Positions 45,641-57,016 of a stretch of 64,000 bases of DNA are shown here, piece by piece. How positions within the stretch are numbered: the stretch's first letter is position 1; each line of letters opens with the position of its first letter. The notes below the pieces were generated by a model that was given only the letters and a program-made list of their open reading frames with translations, was not told the DNA's origin and did no database searches. Made by a program: the position numbers and the translations under genes. Source of the stretch: Pezicula radicicola (lineage: Eukaryota; Ascomycota; Leotiomycetes; Helotiales; Dermateaceae); contig PDUO01000001.1 in the NCBI GenBank assembly GCA_003008705.1, positions 186,001 through 250,000 on the forward strand, written 5' to 3'.

Positions 45641-47270
45641 CACTGGAGATGTCTCCTAGTTATTGCCACTTGACAGAAGCTACAGTAAAAAGTTGGTCTA
45701 GAGATAACCTACTGAATCAGAGGCTCTGGGTGAACTCTAACTTATGGGTTTTTGATAGTTCTCGGCTTTCAGAGCCGTCCAATCATTAACTTTCATATCT
45801 TAACTTGACAAATTATCCACTCGAGGTCGGCAAGAGTTTCTATCAAGAACGGATACAAAGTAGAACGTTTCGTGGGCATCGACTTTATACTGACATCCGT
45901 CTGTTGAAGAAAAAAGTGCCTGCAGATATAAGGAGTCTCGTTACCATATGACTAATAGTCTCTGACTCTCTGTAAGTACCGAATGGGGGTATAACATAGA
46001 TGAATGTAGCAAACAATATAATATAAGCCACAGTGGATATAAAAGCTTTGGCTGCTGCAGTATGGTTTCCAAGCACAGTGCAATCGCGCCAACTTTCAAG
46101 AATTGACATTTAGACAGTGTTCGCAATAATATGGCCGTACCATATCATTTTTATTAGTAGACAGTGCATGTATACCTGTTAGACGTGCGTCATGAGAAAA
46201 AGGTAGACTAGATTTAATCCTCTTTGCAGAAAGTATCTTAAACGGGATCTTAAGAATGAAGATATAAAAGTATTAGCGACTTTCGCAAAACTGCACGAAA
46301 CGCACGGCCGAACATAAAATTCATAGACGTTTTTATGCAAATGATATTAACGATACGATATCGCTATATTATTGCCCACCACTGGTGACAGATCAGTCTA
46401 GAAAATGGATCGGTCCACCAAACGTTAACGCGCGTATCAATAACTTTAATCGCATTCCTTTCGTCACAGCTAAGAACCTTCCTTGCATCTCCTTAGCCGT
46501 CGGGGCGCTAAGAGTCGGCTCCTATACAGGGAAATCAGCCAATTATAACGACTATACTTTCTGACACATTACTCCCTATACTGAATAACATTCTCTATTA
46601 CTATTATATTCTTTAAATAATTTGGTATCTGTCTAAATAGAGGCTTATACTACCTTACACTAGAAGCTTATTACTTCTACCGTTTTCGTTTATATATAAT
46701 TGCCTTACATATACTATAGAAGATAGCATTTATAAGCCTCTATTAATATTCCCAATTCTATAGGCAAAATAAATTATCTTATATACTTGTAATTAGTATC
46801 GTTGCATAGCCCTATAGTTTATGTCTAACCTACAATTTTAATTTACTTGTTTATTATATAGAGTAATGTTTTCTTTACATTTATAGACATAGATACATTT
46901 TAGTAGGATAAGTCGTGGCCCGAGCTTTACAGAGTCTCAGCACCCCAAAGGCTGAGAGGCTAAACATCTTAGAAGTGACGTCGCGACAGGTGCCTTCGCT
47001 GCAAAGACCTTAGAAACATCACATTTGATCTTGGAACATTCTCTACTAAGGCCCGAAGAAGGTGATATATACGACTGTTACCGGAGACGGTCGCTTTAAC
47101 CGATCTCGCATCGATTTCTTCAAGCTTAGATCTGTTTCTATCCCTTTGCAACTCTCACAGCAATCTGAATTCTATGCACATAGAAGGTTTTGAAATCTCC
47201 TCACCGCCTACCATATAAACCAAGATTTTCAAGCCCAACCGTCCACCATTTTTCAACTGATTGCTACAAA
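45641..47270. other. Gene-poor region with AT-rich block
   Basis: No gene recognised. 46560-46890 is AT-rich and RIP-like. A minus-strand frame at 45885-46109 has one hydrophobic stretch (AYIILFATFIYVIPPFG) but no family. The last 100 bp is the probable promoter of the small gene that follows. Confidence 0.4.
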
Positions 47271-47763
47271 ATGACTCAGCTACCACTATTGTAAGTTAGA
47301 TAACTAGCCCTGTAACCGTCTAAATTTGGGGTTTAATACAATATAGATGTCAGGATTTATCACAGCAGATGACGGACATTCAAGGGATGTTACAAAATCT
47401 CACCTCACGGCAGCTCAATAGCCACATCTATGCCGAACATCACCTTATCAGTCCAATATTTGCGAGAGGAGACGACGGCGTATGGACATCATCTACAGAA
47501 TTTCCTCAGACAATTATCGATTTTGTCACGCTTGATCGTAGGCGTAGTTACAGACCACCCTTTGTCATTCATCTAATAGCTCCCTAGTGTCGGACATGCT
47601 CGCTCTTCAGAAATTCTACAATATCCAGTTGGGTTCGGTAGAATTCCTTTCCAAAGGACTCTTGCCATGCAGGGTAGAGAGCCTACTCTTCAAAGAGATT
47701 GCCCGGACATTCGGTCTTACATTTTGGCTGGATGATGATCTTGGGCCAAGCTCTGAACGCTAG
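47271..47763 (+). CDS. Small hypothetical protein, three exons
   Basis: Exons 47271-47290, 47347-47537 and 47588-47763 splice in exact frame (387 nt) to 128 residues. The introns are 47291-47346 (GTAAGT...ATATAG) and 47538-47587 (GTAGGC...CCCTAG). The product begins MTQLPLLCQDLSQQMTDIQG and has an amphipathic, coiled-coil-like N-terminus. The second junction turns two unrelated-looking frames into TLDLSDMLALQKFYNIQLGS, a natural helical sequence, which argues for the intron. The C-terminus includes CRVESLLFKEIARTFGLTFW. I do not recognise the family. The position in a gene-poor region leaves open that it is a fragment of a larger vanished gene. Confidence 0.5.
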
Positions 47764-47809
47764 AGCTGGCCCAAAGTGGATAAAGTTTGAGATTGTGGCC
47801 TTATAGGCT

Positions 47810-47825
47810 GGGTTAGGGTTAGGGT
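47810..47825 (+). repeat. Interstitial telomere-type repeat
   Basis: GGGTTAGGGTTAGGGT, about two and a half units of the fungal telomere repeat TTAGGG, lies 47 bp past the small gene inside the window. It is too short to be a telomere; it may be a healing scar or a chance run. Confidence 0.6.
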
Positions 47826-49664
47826 CAGTAGCAAAAAGGCAAGTTCAAGTGATATGGTTGAGTAGCATATGCTTAACCATATTTGGTTAGCTTAGAGTAA
47901 GTCTTGGCATGGTCGAGAGAGAGAGCGAGTAAAAATTCCACACCCAGCGGCGGCGTTCTGTGTACCGACTAATGAATGGTTTGATTGGTTGATTAATTAC
48001 TCCATTCTAGTCATGAGTGCTCTATTAAATTGCCGTCTCTCTACTATAATTCGAGTAATTTTTTCATTAAATTACCTATTAGATTGACCAACTATATGTA
48101 GCTACTCGAGAATAGGTTGGAATTACTAAATATTACCCTTAGTAATTACTAAAGCTCTTACAATTCTAACTCTATCCCCTAAGCCTAATACATTAATATT
48201 TAAAATCCCATAAAAACTACCTACTATAATTCTATTACTATATAGATTTATAGTCGAGCTAAACTAGATAATGTAATTGGCTAAGTAAACATAGATATTT
48301 TATAGAATTTAGGAGATAGGGAATTATAGTACTAGTCCGGATTTGGTTAGGTTTCATAAAATGACGGTAAATTTTACATGTAATTTTTAAAATAGACAGA
48401 CAGGTAAATGGACGCTGGCATACCCTACTTCTTTCCATACTTGGCTTATCGGCAGCCACCTCTATTGTCCTTCCCATGCTCGCAAGCGAAAAATTAACCA
48501 ACGTTGTGAATTCTATTCTGTAAGAAAAAACTATTTCTATAAGAAAAAGTTTGTAAAAATATAAAACAGGTTCTGCTAATTTTTTTATATCTAACTTTTT
48601 GTTGAGGTATGTAAACGTTAGCCAGTCGCTGTTCTATTAGGTTGAAAATATAATCTTGTTTTAGTGACCATCGATTTCGCGGGTCTGGTGTCTCATTTAA
48701 TTTTCTGGTTTGCGAGTCATTGCACAAGATCGAGATCGTAGCGACGTCATCAGAGAGAGAGTAGCCAACCAATAGAGTGGGCATCACTTCTTAGCCTGAT
48801 GTTAAGAGGGGGGATGACTTCCTCTTCGTGTTCTGTATGTGGTATTTTTTTTTTGTATGTCGAGATCGAGTAGTTTAGGTGTCGTCGCTAGTTTGAAGTT
48901 TTTTGGGTGCTTGCTTAGTAGAAGTGATAGTTGTCCCTCCAGATCAGTCAGTGCCGACACTCGCTAGACTATATCGGCTATAAATGCAGATTCTAACCTC
49001 TCGTTTTCGAAGGGCCATTTTCTGCCAAAGCATTGCTATTATTTACCGCTAATTCATTTATATGAAATCCCTTCCTCTAGTACTTAACACGTCTCTTCGA
49101 ATTTGCCTTGGAAAAACAACCATCTCTTTTTCATGCTCGTAACTGACAAGGAGGCTTACAATCAGGAGGGCAGAAGAGACAACCATACTGTGCAAATGCA
49201 TCCTGATGTTATTGCATTCTTTAGTATCGTACGCTCGAGCAATATCTTAGGAGAGAGTACGTCGGTCATAGTGGCCTAATATATGTCTATTTTTAAAGTA
49301 CTACTCTGTGCAGAATTAGAAAGATTAATACCTGTAAACCACTCGATTATATACTTAGCCTGCATATCTGTAATTTTCCTTGGCGCTCCTTGTCGATGTA
49401 CTCGGTGGTCGTCTTGTGCAAAGCCATCTCTAAGTTGTTGATTGTTTTACACAAACCTCTTTAGCTGCATGCCTTTGGCCTAGAAAGATGTCTAATCGGA
49501 GCCCGAAGAGGTGGCTGCTACTTGGACCGCCAGAGTTCCATAAAGATAAGCCATGAGTGGTGAATCGTGAAAGTATGGACAATTCCTTGGACCAAAATAA
49601 GTAACATTAGACTCGACACTCGAAGTACTAGGGACTGAGGGAGAAATATTGTCGCAGGCATACC
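47826..49664. other. AT-rich, gene-free region
   Basis: 48000-48300 is very AT-rich with TATTA repeats (RIP-like). 48490-49660 has normal composition but only short frames without recognisable sequence. Confidence 0.45.
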
Positions 49665-50690
49665 CTAATGATTGAATGTTTCAAACACGACACCGCGACC
49701 TCCTAGCCATCCTAGCAGCGTGTTGTGTATACTAGCTCCGGTGCAAATATGCAATTTCGCAACCAATCGATTGCTTGCAGAGTCCAGCTGCGAGTCTTCG
49801 ATCGTCATCCTTCGTGTTTTCACAACTGTATTCGTAATCTTAAGCTTGATAAGATCGTTCTCAGCCTGGTCTCGGACCTCACCAGTCACAAACAATTTTG
49901 TTGACCGGCTCAAGCCTGGAGCTCGCTCAAATGAGTCAAGGGTTAGGCTGAGATCTTGGGCTCTAACTGCCTCATACACTTGTGTACGGTCTAGATCAAC
50001 AATGGTTTTATCCAAATGCCTCCAGCAACACTAACAGGTGCGCTCATCTGGACCTTGGTTGAAGAGGAACTCGCCTGGAAATCCTTGAGTGGAGCCTCGA
50101 GCCTATCTCTACCGTCCCAATGGAATAAACGCTCCGTCACAAGACCCACCATTCGGACGGTTATCTCGAAGTGTGTAAAATCCGACATGACACCTGTCCC
50201 AGATGATACCTTGAATTTTCGGTCATAGTTGTCCTTCGGATCTCTTGACTTGTTGTCAATTGTCTAGATGCGAGCAGGATTGAACTCTTCCTCAAAGTTC
50301 AAAGTATACTAACCTGGTTCCTATCTACTTTTCCTCTTAAGATCGTGATTCACGGAACGAGAGACCATTTTTAACAAAGCGTACACTATTGACTTTACTT
50401 TTGGCCGTAACATTACTCTGCGCTACCATTCGATGAGCATCCTAACGTATCAGGAATTCTTTGCTCCCTGTGAGGTAAAGCACGTTTCTAGTATCCAAGT
50501 CAGGAAACACTAAGCCGGCCATGCTTGAGCTACCTAAAGTTTCATACAGTTGAATTCCGGAGTATTCAGGATATACCAGCGTATAGCTACTCTCATCGTT
50601 TGTATCAAGCTGTACAAGGCCGGGAGGACCATCCCGACGGTTGGTAGCTATGATTGACTTATCCGTAGATGATACAAAAAACAAATCCGT
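49665..50690 (-). pseudogene. Relic of a PNPOx-like/FAD-NAD oxidoreductase
   Basis: Pieces of one fungal family appear in the right order on the minus strand. At 50442-50684 is the pyridoxamine-oxidase-like front part (IIATNRRDGPPGLVQLDTND, TLVYPEYSGIQLYETLGSSS, LVFPDLDTRNVLYLTG). Near 50370 is VNSVRFVKNGLSFR. At 49995-50190 is a ferredoxin-reductase-type FAD segment (HFEITVRMVGLVTERLF). At 49665-50015 is the NAD-binding end (RSTKLFVTGEVRDQAENDLI, LLGWLGGRGVVFETFNH). Between them are many stops and frame breaks, and the FAD-binding centre is largely lost. The parent enzymes combine a PNPOx-like split barrel with a flavin reductase module; their function is poorly known. Nothing here can be active. 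Confidence 0.65.
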
Positions 50691-52137
50691 TCTACATTAT
50701 ATGGTTTTAGCAGGAGAGGTAAGCCTCGCTTAGTATACGTCCTATTAGTCTAGGCCTGTGGCAGCAGACGAACAAAGGGATAGGATTAAAATCTAGAGAG
50801 TAAGGAGGCTGACCTAATAGTTATAAAAAGGCATTTAACCCTTGCTTCATTACAAAGGCCTTTGTTTCTCCTTATATCCTTCAATCCGTGTACCCTACGC
50901 AACCTCTACACAAAAGAACCCTAAGTCCTTATTCTTAAATGATCTGCATTTTATATTTCTTTCATAAAGCCCTTCCCTTCTCCTTCTGTAGTAACGTAAA
51001 GCTTGCTCTTATAATTGTACTAAAAGCTGACTCTACATATAAGGTTACCTAGTAATTTGCTAAACTAGGACAAACTTAAGTTCTGTAGAAGCTTATCTCA
51101 AACAAACTTGGAAGGGGTCATACCAGATCACATGCCAACCGCTCGCTCTTAGCGCGGTACTAGTCCTTCCAGCCATGTATAAAGTCTCGTACTTCTCTCA
51201 AATTGTCAACGTTTTTCTCTTCTTCATCTTAGGGTTACGCTGTTAGTCGCTAAAGCTCCCCGCTCCGGGGTCGGGTGCAAGTACCTCGTCGCGTAGATAC
51301 CGTCCGGGAATACACTCTTTTCATTGAGATCCTTTGCCTGGTGCAAGGACTTGAAGAAGACGAGACGGATATTTTGATAGGATCTTGAAGTTGTGTTTCA
51401 TCCGTGTTGATGGGTCATTGGGGACAGGAGAAGAAGCTCTTACCGCATGCACATCTGGCTTGCGAACTGACTCGGCCTACTCACCAAATAAGCTGGCTTA
51501 TGACTGTGTTCCTCTAATGTAATGGCCTTTCTTATGTCCGATGCGTACTTGCGTACTCACTGAGTCGAATTATGGCGGCAATCTTTCAAGGTCTACTCTT
51601 GGTTCCGGTTGCGCAGCTCTTGGAACCACTAGTACCCATTGAACGGCTTCACCTTCCCCTTAAGGTCCCTCTGTTTCCGCTTATGTATGCTCACCATCCT
51701 CCTACGTCCTCCATGTGCGCCGAGGGTATGGAGTAGCAACACTTCCTCGCATGGCTGGACCTCTGGTGCTTGGGCAGCCGCAGTTGGCGTTTCGGGGAGA
51801 AGCAGGAGGCTTTGAAGATGGGATTAAGCGTCGAACAGGTGGTTGAGCATTCTCTTTGTTGCACATCGCGATTTCTGCAGATCAAAGGTCTCGAAGGGTC
51901 GAGCCTGTTCGATGGGTGAAGGTGGTGTTGTGATCTTTCGGGGCGGAGCGCAGATCGTTTGTTCTAGATCGCTTGGATTCTTCTTGTAGTTATGCCGTTG
52001 AGGCCGTGGCATTATCGTCTACAAGTTGGCATCTGTGAAGAGCTAGCTAGTTCTACAGACATTATTCTCAGCGTTTGAAGAAATAAAACAGGTCCTCAAA
52101 TAATTATCAAGCTGGAATTTAGCCTCATCCCAGTGGA
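50691..52137. other. Gene-poor region with a weak coding-like relic on the minus strand
   Basis: Around 51600-52012 the minus strand reads protein-like pieces (PEVQPCEEVLLLHTLGAHGG, RRMVSIHKRKQRDLKGK) with stops between them. I do not recognise the family. 50700-51100 is moderately AT-rich without features. Confidence 0.35.
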
Positions 52138-53130
52138 ATGGACAATGGTATTGAGGTGACAGGTACTTTTGTTCTGTTCCTGACTAGCGGCGGTAGTAGC
52201 CGCGATGCTTCTAGCCTCTTCTTCAACGACATGTGTCAACCGACACTCGGCCTCATCACTGTGTTACTTGACCAAGGTCAATCTACCTGGAAACCCTGTC
52301 TTGGCAGTAACAGCTTGGTCGTAGCATATCCACAAACAGGATTTTGGTTACGCGGATGCAAACTGTAGTACCAACATGCACACCACCTCCCGTATCTGAG
52401 CCCAACGCAATGCTCACAGTTGTATCTCACGGTGCTTTAAGCAGACGATAGGTCTATGTTCTATCTTGAACATTATCATGTTACTAATCATGACCCATAT
52501 GCTAACAACGGCCTGATTGGCATAGAAATGAATCGTCTTATTCATAGATGCCGCACTTCCTTCAGTGACGACTTTACCTATGCAAACCACAATACATAAG
52601 TTGGATATCGTGCTACTGGGACCACAAGGGCATATACGTTGTACGATAGACCAGTTAGTTAGTAAGACGATCAGTATCTAGAGAAATTAAGAGTAGTAAG
52701 TATTCTTAGGTCAGACTCGGGAGTAATGGGGTTTAACGAAACTGGCCAAGACGATTCAAATATGGATCTAGGTCCGAACATGCTCCAGGTCTACTACCTT
52801 CTGATAACTTATCTTAGTCAGACCAGGCTACCTAAAGGAAAAACATATTTCTGCCCAAGTCATCCTACAAGTAGCGGTTTTATAGTATAAGCTGGATTTT
52901 TTACTCTTGGAGACAGCTCCACCACTCCAGTCTACTTCGTAACAGCACAAGGGCATAAGTAATGCGTCAGTTCCCATTTCTCCAAGCCACAGCTAATCAA
53001 GACGTGATAAATAAGCTTGGACAAGGATCTAAAGGAAGTCTTTATCGTCATTCGAATCTAGGTAGTGCTTTTGCGTTGGCCTGGGTGTAGTTCAAGGAAA
53101 CTTTGGGTGGAAATGACCAACTTTTCTTAA
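52138..53130 (+). pseudogene. Relic gene of unknown function, nonsense-only decay
   Basis: A single frame runs 331 codons from the ATG at 52138 without any frameshift. It is broken by stops at 52366 (TAG), 52438 (TAA), 52597 (TAA), 52660 (TAG), 52663 (TAA), 52888 (TAA), 52960 (TAA), 53005 (TGA), adjacent 53008 (TAA) and 53059 (TAG), and ends at 53128 (TAA). Protein-like segments between the stops include FYLEHYHVTNHDPYANNGLI, MNRLIHRCRTSFSDDFTY, YRATGTTRAYTLYDRPVS and TGQDDSNMDLGPNMLQVYYL. Composition of the stops (CAA, CAG or CGA changed by C-to-T) fits RIP. I do not recognise the protein; the NNGLIGIEMNRLIH block should be a usable search seed. Confidence 0.55.
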
Positions 53131-53620
53131 ATTTGGTTATCTTCTTCTAGAGCCACAGTAATGGTGCCTGTGGTCTTGGAAACGGCCATGATCAACCAAA
53201 GGACTACCCCTAAACAAACAAAATAACAAGTCAACTACTTCTGCCATTGATGCAAGTGTGGATGCAGAATGGTTGCTCAATATGTTTTATGGTTTCATTG
53301 TTCCAAAGAACAATTTATGACGAAGCAAAACAAAGTATCACCTGGACCTATTGAAATTCAGCAGCCATACTCTCGTTCTATCTATGTCGTTCTCACCTCC
53401 CATTGTCGAATTCACCGTTGGTGCCAATTCGTCGCCTGGCGATTCAGCCTTGCTTCACGTTTGTTCGCGATATTTCCTTTGGCAGTGTTTCTCATCTCCA
53501 GCGCCTCAACTTCAAAACACAAATGATCCTGCGCACCCCTTCATCATCAATTGCTTCCAATCAACCAACTCTCTCTTTTGCTAATCCCTTTCTCAACTGT
53601 CGCAACAAAGCTTCGCAGCA
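53131..53620. other. Promoter and leader of the C2H2 gene
   Basis: No separate gene. The stretch 53480-53620 is pyrimidine-rich (CTCTCTTTTGCTAATCCC, CTCAACTGTCGCAAC) as in many fungal leaders, and ends with the context GCAGCAATGAG at the start codon. Confidence 0.4.
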
Positions 53621-56600
53621 ATGAGTACCACTCAGACCGATGACCTCCTAAGAGAGTCATATACGAAGTTGTCTCCTCACGAGAGACAGAAACTCTGGGA
53701 TGACGATCAGCATAAATCAAAGGAGGCTTTTACATTCTACTTCATGTACGACAACTACTTTGATCACAGAATCTTTCTAAACGACCATCCAGGCCGTGCG
53801 CTCCCCTACGCCCTTGGTTGTCTGCAGGGTTGGCAGTGGATCATAACTGAGCAAGGTACTATGTGCTAATTTCCCTTAAATCTGCTCCTCTAACATGTGT
53901 AAATAGGCAGACCAAACATCCGACAAGCATTCAAATATCATGAAAAGAATCGCGCCCCAGGCAAGAAGGAAGACTTCAAATATCACCATGACGATGATCG
54001 AAAAAAGCTCCTCCCGATCTCATACACCAAAGACCAAGCCTACAATCACTTTCATCCATGCGTTTGGGGCTGGGTCTTTACCATTTCCCCAGAAACCGAA
54101 GCTCAACTCGACTTGAAGTATCTCCCCAGCCATTTCAAGCGCACAGAGACCGTCCTCTGCCGTAACCACCCCGACAACACCCTCTACACCTGTGAAGTAA
54201 TGTTTTATTTTGACCTTCGCAACACTGCCGAGTATATTGGTATGAGTTTGGTTGACGATCAGGAAGAGAGTTATCGGTGGAGAACAGGAATGCTGCAGAT
54301 GCAGCTTGCTGGCGCACCTCAGTGGTGGTACTATCTGGTCACACAATGCTTGATGGGAAAGGGAGGACGCGCCGAGAATATTGTGATTGAGAATGAATGG
54401 GAAGGAGAGGAAGGGGATCCTAAGCCTGGGATAGCTCAATCACCCTCTTGGTACAATTTGCCGATCCCTTTGGATGAAGAAGTTGACGACCGTCAAGAGT
54501 TCGAGCAGGATGTGGATGTGGAAATGAATGAACGCCCTGCCACCCTCAAGAAAATCATGACGAAGACAATGACAGGAATAGAACCGTCTCTACAGAGAAA
54601 ACATCGTCATGTCATCTATGTTAAAAAACCCCCCAAGAACACAACGGGCAACATGGCAAGACCAGTACATAGAGTACATAGAGTCGCGGCTCGAACTGAT
54701 CAGCACGCACACTCTGGTCCGATACAAAAGCCTACGGGGAATCAGAGCTCATCTATCCAGCAGCCTGCCTCGACAGGCGGACGTCGTGTGTCCCCTCCTG
54801 TTTGCCAGAAATTATATCAAGCTGGTGATCTGCCAGGACAAAACTACCAAATGCAGCAGGTTGTACCACCAGGACTCCAACGAGCTCCTAGTCAAAACCA
54901 ATTGCAACAACATCGTCTTCAAGGTGCACAAGTACCCTCTCCCCATGCGCAATTACAGCAGCAAGTATCTGCTCGGGCAGCGCAACCCCCTTTCCCACCA
55001 GCAATAGGCCAAGGCCTTTCCCAACAAAGAGGTCCCGGAGTGATGCGACCAAGTCAAGTGCCGACTGGTCAAGGTGAGAAGAAACGAGTACCTACCTCGT
55101 TACAACAACCTCAATTGCTAATTGCCCAAGGCCAACGGCAGCGACTCCTTGACGATGCCGCAGCAACGGCACAACTCCTAGAAGACAGAATTCGTCAAAA
55201 AGGAGGACAATTATCAGCCGAACAAAAATTGCAGCTTTATCAAATTCAGCTGCAGAACGCAGAAATCAGAAGCATGGCAGCACAGTCTCAATCTCAAGAT
55301 ATAGAAGAGATCCTTAAGTTGATACAAAATCCTCCGCCACCAGTTGTTGCTCCCGCAAAGATGAACCCTACAGGTCAGAAGCTTGTGGGTTCTTTGGAGG
55401 GCGTGCAGTTCAAACCACTTTCGTCCCAGTTCTCCACACAGCACCATGCTTCTTTACAACCTCCGCAAGTTCCATCTTCGGCTGCAGCCCTCGCTCGTCC
55501 AATGTCTGCGATGCAAATACCCACAGAACCAAACCCGCCACAATCAGTCGGAAATCACCTGCTGAGCCAGTCTGTTGAAGAGAGTGAGATACACAGTGCT
55601 TTAACTCCTGACCCAGTTTCGCACGCCCCGCAACAAAACTCCGGAATACAGACACGGAGTAGCAGTGCTCAAACAACACCCGGCCCAGACGATGGGGAAG
55701 ATCAAGAGCATAGTTCTGCAACCAGCGTTCCCAACCACAAATACAAATGCAATGTTCAAGGTTGTGGGCAAACCTTTGCAAGCTCACAGGGAATTCACAA
55801 ACACAGGAAAGGTCATACACCCGAGGAGATGACCACGTGTGATCCTCCCATTAAGAAATCTGGTACAAATACATCGCTCAAGCGCAAGTCCTCTAACAGT
55901 ATTTCCTCTGCAAGTTCTCGACGGCGTGTCTCGGATTCTCTTTCACAAAATGCTTCTGGTGAACACGACTTGCCACAAACTGAGAGTTTACCTTCTCAGG
56001 GTAAATATACTGACGAGCCTCGAGGTACAGCTGCCAGTTCTCTTGTACAGAGTACTCTCACCAACTCTCAACGTCCCTACGTACCGAGCTCCCTGTCACA
56101 AAGTGTTTCTGCTGTGACCCCACGACCAGAAGTACCAAGTCCCAGTCCCCTTATCTCCCCACAGCTACCTCGACACATGTCACAAGTCTCACATGGACCT
56201 CAGGGAACCCAGTCTCCTGCTAAAGTTGGCAGTTCGCCAGCAAGACCAGTTTTTGTGGGAGGTCCTCAAAATTCGTCTTCTCCTATGGCGGCACCACGAC
56301 TTCCGGGTATGGGGGATTTCAGTCCACAAAAGAGATCAGGCTCAATGAAGACCAATGCTTCTTCTTTCCCGTACCCAAAACGCCGACCATCGGTATCGGG
56401 TCTTGGTTCTTCGCCCCTAAAAATAGCGATGCCACAAGGTTCTTCTCACTTACAAGGTCGTCCATCCGGTTTACCAGCCGGGATGCAACCAGGTACGACG
56501 ATGGCACAGAACTCGTCTCTCCCACAACCCAATCCGTCTGCTATAGCACCTCAAACAATGATGACAACGGGACAGGGACAGAGTCCTCGACCAATCCGCC

Positions 56601-57016
56601 GCATGTCTTCAACAGGAAGATATTTCGAAACAATGCCAGGTCCTTCTTGGATGGCCAAACATCGTCAAGCAACCACAGGTCCACCTCCAGGTGGAGTAGC
56701 TCGACCTATGCCATCAAATCCATCAAATAACTCATATTTGCCAAATCATCCTCCCCACCAGCAACAAAACATCTCAAGTCCTGCCATTGCATCCTCACCA
56801 GATCGTACAATATCAGAAAATTCTAGTCCTGTCCCACCACCATTTACTCCGCCTCCACACCGCCATCCATCTAATGACCAATTTCGTAGTAGTCCACCAC
56901 GAACGCTTATCAGAGGTTTTTCTCAAGAACCACCTTCACCTACTGATGCTGTTGCGAGACGCCATGCTATGCATCGTGGAGCGCAAAATGCAAAAGAGAG
57001 ATTGGAGGAGAAGTAA
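53621..57016 (+). CDS. Large C2H2 zinc-finger protein with conserved N-terminal domain and disordered tail
   Basis: Two exons (53621-53855, 53907-57016), with a 51-bp intron, give 1,114 residues. The first ~280 residues are globular: KLSPHERQKLWDDDQHKSKE, FYFMYDNYFDHRIFLNDHPG, LPYALGCLQGWQWIITEQG, then HFHPCVWGWVFTISPETEAQ and TLYTCEVMFYFDLRNTAEYI. I do not recognise this domain. The rest is low-complexity, rich in Q, P, S and G. One classical C2H2 finger (YKCNVQGCGQTFASSQGIHK with HRKGH) sits near residue 720, followed by a basic segment (KRKSSNSISSASSRRR). It may be a nuclear regulator, judging from the finger and disorder alone. Composition flips from A/C-rich to G/T-rich near 54215. Confidence 0.75.
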
